From NCBI GenBank assembly GCA_013368325.1, contig JAACJK010000002.1, forward strand, positions 1,116,001-1,180,000: a stretch of DNA of 64,000 bases, written 5' to 3'. The position numbers were made by a program, and so were the translations under genes. This document shows positions 11,983 to 22,274 of the stretch, one piece after another. The stretch's first letter is position 1. Each line of letters starts with the position of its first letter. Under the pieces are notes generated by a model. That model was not told where the DNA came from and searched no databases. It worked only from the letters and a program-made list of their open reading frames with translations. This stretch comes from Ephemerocybe angulata (taxonomy: Eukaryota > Basidiomycota > Agaricomycetes > Agaricales > Psathyrellaceae).

Positions 11983-13590
11983 GACTGCTGTTGAAGAACG
12001 CGATATACCTACTTACCGTCCTCGCTTAGGCCACCTCTGGACCTTCGTTGGCGGCGCACGACAACGAGCTGGTCGTTCTTTCGAACACGGGCCAGACGAT
12101 GGGATATGGGAAGGACGTGGGTAGAGCAGGCATTCGCGCGAGTTGACGGCGCCCGACTTCTGCGGCATGTGAGTAACTCCATCGTCTAGTATCCGTCGAA
12201 GAACGCCGACCTGTTTCGCAGCTACACACACAGGTGGCGAGCTCCATCAGGGCGACGTGCAGCGCAGAGCAGAGCGCTTTGGGGGCAGATAGCGCGTCGA
12301 TGGGGATTGGGAGACGCGAGGGTTGGGCTGGATGGAGACGAGGTGAGTTCAATCATCGGTCTACGCTCACAGAGTACTCACAAGAATCGCCGTGGCCCAG
12401 ACTCTCGCACCTGCGCCGCATGCTCGATTCCGTGCCAGTCTACAACACGTCAAAATACGTCCCAATCATGAATACCGGGACTTACTTCCACCCACGGGCA
12501 TGCGAAGCAAAGGCATGGCGAATACGAGAGTCTAGACGTCCGAGGTGAGTTGGGCATTTGCCAACACTTCAAACATTCACTCACCGTGTCAGACTAGCTG
12601 TCCACGACGCACAACGACGAGCAGGCCATCTAACCGTCGTAGCGATCTTAAAACCGACGCCGGGCAGCGCGAGCAGAGCGCTTTGAAAGCGTACGGAGGG
12701 CTGACGGGGCCCGGGGACACGAGGGCTGAGTCGGACGTGAGTATAGCTCATCGGATAGCCGTGGAAGACGACTAACCTTGCGCACAGTGCCCGTCACACC
12801 CAGATAGACTGTGTAGGGACCTTCTGACAACATGCGCCGGTGCGCGGCGCACTTTGGAGGGGGGTGGTGCATTCGCGCGGATTGATGAGGGCCGGGGGAG
12901 ACGAGACCTGAGATTGTATGTGAGTATCTTCATCGCCTATCTGCCGACGAACACTGACCTGTTCCTTGGTCCGTTTCACCCCAGCCACACACGCGTCGTC
13001 CACGCCAGCTTCATAACGACGACATTCAAAGACGAGACGTGTGCAGAGGATTCGCCAGAGTTGATGGGGACCCAGGGACGAGAGAGTCGAGTTTGATGCA
13101 TCGAAACAAGGTGAGTACTGTAGAGTCATCGGTCGACACGCAAAGAACACTCACGATCCTTTGTCCGTCACGATCCAGCTACATACTCCGCCATATTACC
13201 CGCGTCTTGGGTTCCTCGCAGGTCTACGACATCCCGAACGAGGTCAGAACTACGTCCGTGTTGTGAATAGTCACGGCTTACCTTCGATTCCAGAGGTATA
13301 GAAGCGAAACGGGGTCATGGCAAAGGTCTAGACGTCCGAGGTGAGTTGTACATTCGCCGAAATATCAAGCGTGCACTCACCGTATTAGCCTAGCTATCTA
13401 GGAGGTCCGTCTTCCTCATATGTATGCCATTTTGTCAGTCCTGGTCACGGACTTTAATCGAACGTTTACTTACCTGCGTCACTCCAGTAAAGTCGACTAC
13501 TCCAATACATATGGTCCATGTCTATATGAATGTGAAAGCGAGCATTAGTGAGGTCATGCAGGTGAGAAGTGGCGACGTACCGAGTAGCCT
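11983..13590 (+). repeat. Array of about 190 bp intron-like modules, copy 2
   Basis: Second copy of the module array described at 3491-5100, in the same order and spacing. Single bases are missing near 12474 and 12965. Nothing further distinguishes it from copy 1. Confidence 0.58.
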
Positions 13591-16500
13591 AGGTCTTTGT
13601 ATGACACACGGCGAAGGAGAGTACCTGGCACAGAGAAAGTCAGTCGACGGGGTCCAGAAATTCACAGCAGCGTGCACTCACCGGCGACGACGAGCACACA
13701 GACACGAGCAGTTTCTAGCAAGCCAGTCAGAAACAAACAGAACTGCCAACGAGAACGTGCACTCACTGCCCACAGGAGCACGACGGCGACGAACTAGATC
13801 CACATAGCCGGTCAGTAAAGCGCAGACTGTTATTGAGGAACGCTCACCGTGCACGTCGTCAACGCCCAAGGCCACAGTCGAAAGCGAGGAAAGGGGGAAA
13901 GGATGGGACACGTCCAACAGCGGACGTGGTGGCTATTAAACAAAGGGAGTGTGTGAGTCTCGGGGAATGGGTATCAAACGAACGTGACTGACCATCACGT
14001 ACGGGTACCGACTTGCATAGGGGCAGACGGCGGCGAGCGCGTCGAAGGCGACGAGCTCAAAGAGGCGACGACGAGCAGAGTAAAGAGGTAGAGCGAAGAG
14101 GTGCAGCAAGCAACGATGACGAAAAATAGCGAAGAAGATGGAAAGAATGTGTGGAATGGGAGAAATGGGAGGAAAGGAGGGGAGGGGAATGAAAGACAAA
14201 CATCCATTCCCCCCAGCTAATATACCCAGCTCCGGCCCCCACCCTCCGAAATCGCATCCCAGATCTCTTGCAGGGTAAGCGATCCAGAGATACCGTCTCG
14301 CGCCAAGCCGACCCCAAAATACACGAACCGGCGCAATCGCTCTCTCTCGCCTGCGCGGCTCTCCTCCGCCTGCACGGTTCACCGTTTGCACTCGAGATGG
14401 AGTCGCGACAGAGAGCATAGCGGGTGACGTTTACGTGTGATGGGGCTGTGTGGGAGCGGGGCTAGACAATTGGGGACTTGGGAATGGGGCCCGGAAACGA
14501 GTGTTTTGAGATGAATGGGACGAGGAGGAGGGTGGGGAGATCGTCGGGTGTGCATGGATCTGGGCTTCCAAGCTGACCTCTGGGCATGCGAGGGACCTGG
14601 GTACACTAAGGGAGTACTCATTACACTTTTGAATACGCTTGTAGTGTCGAGTTTACAGTCTATTTTATGTATGTACACCTGCGATCTGTTCAGCGGCCTG
14701 GGCGAGCTGAGGCATTGCCAGACTCCAAGATCCCAAGACGCGACTACAATTACATTTCAGACCACTGCCAGCATACCCGAGATACGTATACATGCGCCCA
14801 GAATGCCCCATTTTGATCAAACTGCACAGAAACACTCAAACCGAGATTCAGAGATTCACGGCGTGAACTTGGACACAACGCCGGAGGTTTCGCAACTTCC
14901 GTGCAACAAATTGCTTGGAAACGATTCATTTCATCAATTTCGTAAGTGTGTGATACACATGCCACGGGTCCAGTAAAAGGAAGCGAATGGTATGAACGCG
15001 AATACGAGTTGTACGGTACATCGAGGAGCGGTTGCGTGATGTACGCGTTGCGACTCATACCCGCAGGCCCACTCGACCTGGGGTACACTCCTATACTAAA
15101 CCTGGCTAGTTCACGCGTATATAAGCGTGTGTGAGTGTCCACAAGTCCGTGTACGTGCGATTGTGATGCTCGTGCAGGAACCGGCCTAACACTGTATGTT
15201 GGCGTAGATCTGAATTTCATGAGCGAGATCGCGATGCCATGCAACGATAAGGGTACTCTGAAGTCCGCATCATTAATTATACAATAGATAGTAGATACTA
15301 TGATACGACGCAGATACATGTGTATCTCAAACCATGGTTGTTTGAGTGGGAATGTCCGGACACAGCACGGCCGTACCTCGAATGGTTTGGGCTCCCATTT
15401 CGGATTTACAATGGTCTACCGTCTGAGACTCACATAGATACCTTTGAAACTGTACTGGGAGCGTTTTTAGCTTTTAAATGTACGAAGAAAGCTGAAGCTG
15501 AGGCACGCTTTTGGGCGCTTGTCGATTAAGCGCCCGTCGTGAATTTCGGAATCGCGTTCTGGACCGGCTACAGGTGGTTTCCGTCGTGCTACCAAGTACA
15601 AATTGACTTCAATCATAGTAGCTGACTACATGATAGATAGCTCCCTGAGCTGTATATAGTTGGAAGTTACAAAAGTGGACTTCCACCTGAGTGTGGAGGC
15701 TCGACTTCAGAATCTCGTGCCAAATTCGCAATTGGTGCTATCTATTATCATTCGGGGTAGCACAGAGCTTAATTACGCACAATATCATGACTTTTGCAAT
15801 CGAAGCAGAGTGTTATGGCACGGGAGGGAGATACGAAAAGATATATGAATCCCAAACGGGAAGGATGAAAGCGACGCAGGCACACCGTGGATACGCGCGT
15901 ACTCCCATGTTCCGTACGTGACGTACGCAGCTCCGGTGACACCACCAGGCACACGAGCACTGGCTTAACGTATTACTACGTAGTTCTAGCTGGGAACCGG
16001 GTCATTACGCGGTCACAGCGGCATGGACGCCAATTTACAGATCCCGCTCAGTGCATTCCACGCGGCCCAGACTTGTTTCGGCCTCTCGTAACGCGCCAAC
16101 TATTACTCAAAAAACTCACGAATGCCGATTCCACGGCGCCAAGGCTAAAATAAAATGTCAAAACAACAAAACCGTTGCCCGAACCCGCCGTGTTTCTGAC
16201 CATCACGCTCTCGATTCGGACCCGTTAGGCGTTAGGCATTGGCGGTCGTTGTCTCCTGTCAGCGCGGTGTGAGTAACACAAATGAATATGAGGCTCAAAT
16301 TTACGTACATTGAAAGTGAGGTCATAAGAGGTTCCTAGGGGTGGATTGAGCGAGTGAAAGTTGGCGAGGTAGAGACAGGTACGTACCATATGGAAGCGCT
16401 GTCTGGACGGCACAAAAGGGAAAATGAGCAAAAGGACATGAGATAATGCGGAATCGACGCACCGTTTCGTGCCCATTTCCTTGCCGAGGTTGGAGGGTGG

Positions 16501-16988
16501 CGTGAATCGTTCAGTCTGAAATGAGTTGAGTGCCGAATGATACCGAGTGACATGTTTTGGCGGACCCGAAGATCTGCGCGAGCGCGAGAGAAAACATAAG
16601 CTTGACATAAGCCTGCCGGGCGGAAATCCGGAAAAGGAAGACTGACATACCCGCTTTTGGAATATTGCTGGCAATGGCCCGAGGCAACGTATCGAATTCC
16701 GGGGGAGCAGGGATGAGCGTCCGACGGAGTGGGTAAAGTATGAGGACACACCGTAGGTATATTCCCTGCAAGGGCGCTGAATCTGCGAAAAACGTATCAG
16801 AAAGCCTAAACGTGGAATGCCTTGGTGAAACGCACCGATTTTCGCCCCGAGACGACAGAACGGCTTCCCGCGACGATGAGCTGGCATCTTGAGGTGGGCG
16901 GAAATGTCTTGAGCAGGCGCTGAGGCAATGTGTCGACCTCCGGCGAGCGAAGTGATGTTGCCATGCGGGGCGGGCCATTGTACCCATC
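13566..16988. other. Rest of array unit, copy 2: no recognisable gene
   Basis: Same content as 5080-8498. Here the T-run near 15467 is one base shorter, which leaves a 69-codon plus-strand frame open at 15320-15529, ending in residues EARFWALVD. I do not recognise it, and its integrity depends on a homopolymer length that differs between copies, so it is weak evidence for a gene. Confidence 0.4.
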
Positions 16989-18015
16989 GTCAGCGTCGTA
17001 CGTTAGGCCGCGATGCGTTGAGGTGCGGTCACGCTATTGCACCCATTGTCAGCGTCGAGACATGTGCTTGAGGGTGCGGCATACCTCAGAGCCGTCCAGA
17101 ACGTGGTGGCGCCTAGAAACACCCCGAGACGATATATCGACGTCCGGCGAGCGAGGTGTCGTGGCCGAAAGATGCTGGACTACAGCGCACTATCTCAGCC
17201 AGAGGACAAAAAACGTGGAGTGGTGCGCACCATAAACCTTGTCACTGTGTAGAAGGGTGCAGTAACGCGCCGAGACGACGTATCGTCGTCCGGCGAGCGA
17301 GGACGGTCAGTTGACATGAGAACGTGGTGTGACTGGACTTGGACGTACAATTGACCTTGAGTGAGCCTGGGATGAGCCGAGACGATAGAACGTCGCCCGG
17401 CGAGGGTGGGCAATGGGAAGAGGAAGGTGGTGGATGGGGAGAAACAGCCATGGGGAGTTAGGTAACCCTTGCAGCCACGTCGATGGGGTGCGGAATCAAG
17501 ATGGGATCCGGGAGACTTGGTCATTTTCGGACCACGTATAGCCGCCGGTGTTTGATAGCTAAGTTGTCTTCATGGAATTGTATCGTTCCTTTTGCTTTCT
17601 AGTCCAGTGGTTACATATTACGATACTAGAGACTTTAAAACTGTTATATAGGGGTGCTCTTGGGCTGCGCGCAGTAGACTTCATCTGAGGAGCGACTTAG
17701 GATAGCAGAGTCTCGGTACGGCAGCTATTCGGGTGAACATCCTTGGCGCCGGCTAAGTATTTGCAATAATCCAGGCTTCGCCTTGCGATTCATACATTTC
17801 TCGTTCGGTTTAGAGAGACATATGCGCTCATTCAGAGAAATGACATAGAACGCAGAACTGGATACCAGCGGCCAATGAACCAAGTCAGAGTCCCGGAGGT
17901 ATGTGTCGGGTGCTTTGATCACAGATTGACATATGGTGGGACGAGCCGGCAGGCGCTGATGCACCAGCCAAAGCAGACCAAACTGTGACTGTTTACTGGT
18001 CACGGAATATCAAGG

Positions 18016-18628
18016 TATATAAGCTGGTATGCTTCGGCAAGTCCTCCCATCCCACCACCATGTTCCATGCCGACCTTATGACTCGCCGCCGTCGAGTGTG
18101 AGGACCCACCTATGGTAAGTCAGATATTCCCAAAGGTTCTCTCACTGTCGCTAACTTGGTATTGCAGGTCGCCTCACCACAGTCAACTACTTACACGAAC
18201 CCCTCAAGCTAATTCCAGTATGTCATATCTCTGTCGTCCAGCTATGGTAAGCTACATATTCTTGGGGTTCTTCCATTGTCGCTCACCCTTGTACCAGGAT
18301 TATTTACAATTCAACTTTCACAAGGCCATACGACCAGTGCCCACGGCGACGCCTACTATTCCACTCGCCAACGCTATCGGTGCCGTAAGTCGCACATCGG
18401 CAGTCGGTCATACCCCAGCGGGCAGTCTATCCGATTTGACTTCGCCATCGTGCCCACCCACCCTACCTCGACCACATATCGGTGAGTAAAGACTTGTGTT
18501 GCGACAAGTATGCTTACTGATATCTTGCATTCAGAGCAATCCCCGTTGTCCCCCTTTTGTCTCATCCGGGGGTTATGCCTCACGCAGTTGTACCTGAGAG
18601 TATCGTCATAAACATCATGTATTCGTAG
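18016..18628 (+). other. Small intron-rich transcribed-looking unit, copy 3
   Basis: Third copy of the unit described at 1028-1640. It is identical in layout, with the longer G-run found in copy 1, so the final open stretch to the TAG is intact. It lies at the 3' end of the rightmost PMI on the opposite strand. Confidence 0.4.
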
Positions 18629-18767
18629 TCTACGTAGTGTACAAGGCCTCGGTGGGCGGCGGACCCTTGGTGGGTTCCGTCGCCTGCCGGGGCACAATGA
18701 AGGAGGGCGTGGGTATGCGCACCTATGAAATTTCACGTTTCTCTGCAAGTCGAAAAAGCAGCATAGG

Positions 18768-20098
18768 TCATGCAGGAGCGAGCGACGCACCAATGAACAC
18801 AACCCCACACGCAACCCGCGCTCGTCGTCTCCCGCCAAAGTCCCTTCACCGGCAGTGACAATCGCAAGACTAGGCCCAGCAACAGCCCTTTGAGCCGCGC
18901 TCGTCCCTTTAGGTATATCGAGTCTGAGAACGCTGAACTCCTCGATAGGGGGATCATACAGCAAGCTCTGCGCCCCTTCTTGCTCCTCCGTCGAGAACGC
19001 GTCGGGAGAGACATGGTGCCGCGTTCCCTCCCCCGTTTCGTAGGTCAATCCCAGAACGAGATTCGGCACGTCTCGCAGCTTCGGCGTGAGCCCCGCTCGG
19101 ATAACGTTGTCCGAATTCGCCATGCACTCGATCGCCTCCCCGGAGATGTACGCGTGCGGCTCGCCAGCGCCAAGGAAGATCGCCTCGCCAGGTTTGAGGT
19201 GCAGGATGTTGAGGAGATATGGGCACAGGATGCCGATGTCGTGTGGGAATTGGGAGTGGAGGCGGAGGATAAGGGAGTGGAGCTTCTCGTCGGGTATCTG
19301 CTCGCGCTGGTATCGCTGGACGATGGCTTCGACAGCCGAGTGCACTTTCTCGGTGGGTGTCGTCATGACGGCTGCGAAGAGGTTCTTCAGGGCGACCTTT
19401 TCCTTTGGTGTATCTTGTGTTTCGAGCTGATAGAAGTCGTGGAGGATGGTAGCGGGGATGATAGATTCGAGTTCGGGCGTGTCGCGGAGGTTCCGGGCGA
19501 TATCGTTCACCGGCCTGAAACCGCACAGGGCTTCGAAATCCGTCAGCGCCAAGGCCATCTCTGGTTTGTGATTCGGGTCTGAGCGAGATGTGAGTCCAGT
19601 CCCCCGTATACGAAACTCCCTGACACACACCCTTGTAGATCTTTGGCGAAATCGCGTGCAACTGCTTCGCCGTCTCCTTGTCCGGGTGCGACTGGATGCT
19701 CAACGCCTTCGCGATGGACAATACTTTGAACAGAAAAGGTAGGTTTCCGTTCTTCGCATCCTCGAACTTGTCGATGATCTGGGACCCTATGAGGTCCTGG
19801 TGCTCCCGAAGGTGATCAGAGAGGAGATCTCCTGAGTCCTTCACTACCGATGGCGACGATGAGTGCGTCCCCATCCATAGCTGCTCTCGCGCCATTTATC
19901 AGCGATAGCCCTTCCGACAGAGAACGAGTTCAGACTCACTTCAGCGTAGGGCGCGCCCTCGTCGACGCTGAACCCGGGCAGCTGAGATGCTTCAGCAAAC
20001 TGCGCCACCTTCGCTTCTCTTCCTACTTTCCCCCAGTCATATTGCTGGATTGTGGGGATGACCTTGAATACCCTGGGCGATGCACTTGGGGCTGTCAT
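18768..20098 (-). CDS. PMI40: Phosphomannose isomerase (type I), copy 3, native promoter side
   Basis: Same enzyme as copy 1. Exons are 20098-19940 (53 codons), 19880-19631 and 19578 onward. Introns have GTGAGT and GTGTGT donors. Splicing joins PYAE to LWMGTH and YK to DPNHKPEM. Zinc ligands Gln116, His118, Glu143 and His278 are present. From 19788 leftward the gene equals copy 1. To the right, exon 1 and part of exon 2 differ by four silent changes and one missense (Ala2 to Thr), while intron 1 and the promoter differ more. That pattern implies past purifying selection on both gene versions. It shares the disrupted 3' end: the frame leaves PMI-like sequence after about residue 395, and VVFIGA is read in another frame up to 18768. 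Confidence 0.86.
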
Positions 20099-20215
20099 GG
20101 GCTTTGGTTCTTGAGCAGATGACGGTAGAAGACAGGACGCAGAGCGATCGGCTTTCGCAAAGCGGCCCTCGGGCCTCAATTAGTAATTCAGCCCCTGTTA
20201 TGACGGTTATGACGG

Positions 20216-22274
20216 AGACATACCCGGATTCCTTGCTTCCAAGCAAGGCTCCCATGCTCATATCTCCTTCCTCTTATAGAAGGTGAAATGTGCGCATGCT
20301 CCTATTTGGCTGCGGCTTCGACTGCTTACTAAGTGCTTCCTACCCCTGTCCGTGCAACTGTTGAGTGAGGCTCGTTTTCTGCCTGTATCGTCAATAATAT
20401 ACGCCTTTACACCACCTCTTTACACACACACTCTATGTCCCGTACGCGCATCCTGATGACTACACCTGTCGTCGCCTGTCATGCTATGTTATGCCCGATG
20501 AAGACTCCCTCCTCCATTGCTCCTCCAGCGCTTCTTTGTAGCGCCTAGTAGGATGTAGCTTCAGGGAAGAGATCATAGAGATGCAAGGTGTTACTCCCCA
20601 TTATTTCGTGCATTATCTACCTGTAATGATAGCCAGTATATCCTCTGCATGACTCGTCATGATGGAGTTTACACGCCGGGTGCCACCTCCCATCCACCCT
20701 TCCCTCCGGGTATCTGTAGAGAAATTCTGCTTCACACCGTTCCAACGCGAGATGCTTTCGAGGTCACCTTCGGGCTTGGCGAGGTTCCTTCCCCCTCTTT
20801 CTCTTTCAACGACGACCGTCTCCATCTCGCCATGACCATCTCTCCACGTCGTATGTACTCGTCTCAACTCTCGTGGATGTCATTGTCATGCCCATCCTGT
20901 AGGAGCATGTCACCGACCGGCCAACCCATCACCTCAAACCCGACAGGTCGCTGCACGTTTTGGCACCTCCCTGTCCACTTGGCGTCGCTTGTCCGATGCG
21001 TCTGGACCTGCACACAGTGACAAAGGATGCCTGGCCTATGTCTCCGATACCAGATGTCCTCCAACTCATACCTAGCCTTGAATTTGGAATCCTCATCGCC
21101 AATTATAACTGTCTGCTGAACAGACATGCGAGTGTAAAGAATCTTTACATAAATAGATGATGCGATCTTATTACAGGCGTACCGGCCTGCTAGAAGTTTC
21201 AATGGTTTTAACCCCTCCACTCGCGAGCGCGAGCGCCCGCCAGCGAGCGAGCATGTGTGTCTATAATTGCATTAGTGGTCACAACCTACTAAGGGTCTCA
21301 GCTATGCGAAAGCCATTGGCCGGGTTGAATTGGGGCTGTTATCTGAAAAGCAGCGGCGAGGGAGTCTTACATGGCACCACACGCCCAAGCACTGTAGCTG
21401 AAGCCTGCAAGAAGACACTGAGGCGATCTTTATTCAAGACCACTCCAGCATGCGCGAAATTAAGGCAAGAAAAGGAGTGTGCCAACACTAGGGACCAGGC
21501 CGCCCAACCTAGTCTCCGTTGCTGACCTTACGAACACAAAATCTGATGAGTCGATTGGCCTGAGGCTCTGAGCCAACCCCCCGGAAGCAAGGACGCAGGC
21601 GCTGCGAAGCGCCGCTTTATGTTTATCGGCCTTTAATTTGGAATTCACAATCAACAGCCCCTAATCGTAAGTATTAAGGATTCAATGTTCAACGAATGTT
21701 CGATAGAGATATTGTCATCAGGGCGGGCTGGCCGCTGAGGGAAAGGGATATGCACCACAAGGAGGGACGTCGCGTGGGACATGTAAGTATATCTAGTTCC
21801 CGTGGTGGTATATTATGTAGTGCATGGCTCTCTGAGCACAAAATCTCGCAAAAGACAGAGCAAAAAATGGCTTGAACTTGTATTTGAAGGAAAAGGGTCC
21901 TTCCGTTTGCACAGCGGTCCTTAGAAACGTAATTTAGGCGCTTAAAGGATGATGTAGCACTGAAACGCCAATACGCGCTGTGGTCTCTCAAGACTCTTGT
22001 ATTGGCGGCTTCTAGAGGAGTCTTTCAGAACATATCTAGATCCAAGGATTACATCTACATGAACCGTATTGCCAAGCGGCGTGTGGGCGATGCTCAGGCG
22101 CCTAGTCCCGTGACGCGTTTTTCGCGTCCATCCTAACTGGGATGCCATCATCGACCTTTGGTTCCGCTTGGGTTGTTTGTGGCCTGTTGTTCACGCGTTC
22201 TATACTACGGCTGTGTGTTCAACCAATTTCTTTCTTTCTTCAGAACCACAACGCGGGCGGTTTCGAACTTGAGA
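20216..22274. other. Intergenic region between PMI copy 3 and F1
   Basis: About 2 kb, where PMI copy 3 and F1 point away from each other. The left part should hold the native PMI promoter. A 123-codon plus-strand frame at 20649-21020 is not recognised. A GC-rich palindromic patch (gcgagcgcgagcgc) lies near 21221. The last 180 bp (22098-22274) form the F1 promoter and 5' leader and are homologous to the region before pseudogene F7 (56209-56386). Nothing else can be supported. Confidence 0.5.

Larger units (their letters stand above)
8499..16988. repeat. Tandem array unit, copy 2 (8490 bp)
   Basis: This is the second direct copy of the unit. Against copy 1 I count ten single-base indels, nearly all in short homopolymers, and no substitutions that I noticed. 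Eight deletions fall in the PMI half, plus one gain near 14629 and one loss near 15467. They sum to minus 8, exactly the difference between the two periods. Copy 3 agrees with copy 1 at every site it covers, so copy 2 is the deviant one. The pattern suggests unpolished long-read errors in a repeat more than biological drift. Confidence 0.97.
16989..20215. repeat. Tandem array unit, partial right-hand copy 3
   Basis: The third copy matches copy 1 base for base up to about 19787, inside PMI exon 2. Scattered substitutions then begin and continue through exon 1 and the promoter. All similarity stops at about 20215, after a shared motif ending in catacccgg. In copies 1 and 2 that motif is followed by the intron-like modules, while here it is followed by single-copy sequence. 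This copy therefore carries the right-hand array boundary and probably the native PMI promoter. Confidence 0.92.

Noticed and set aside
1..20215. Subtelomeric location of the array
   Set aside because: No telomere repeats (TTAGGG-type) or helicase genes were seen. The array's position on the chromosome cannot be inferred.
20216..22274. Solo LTR or other mobile element in the gap before F1
   Set aside because: I could not find terminal repeats, target-site duplications or coding remnants to support it.
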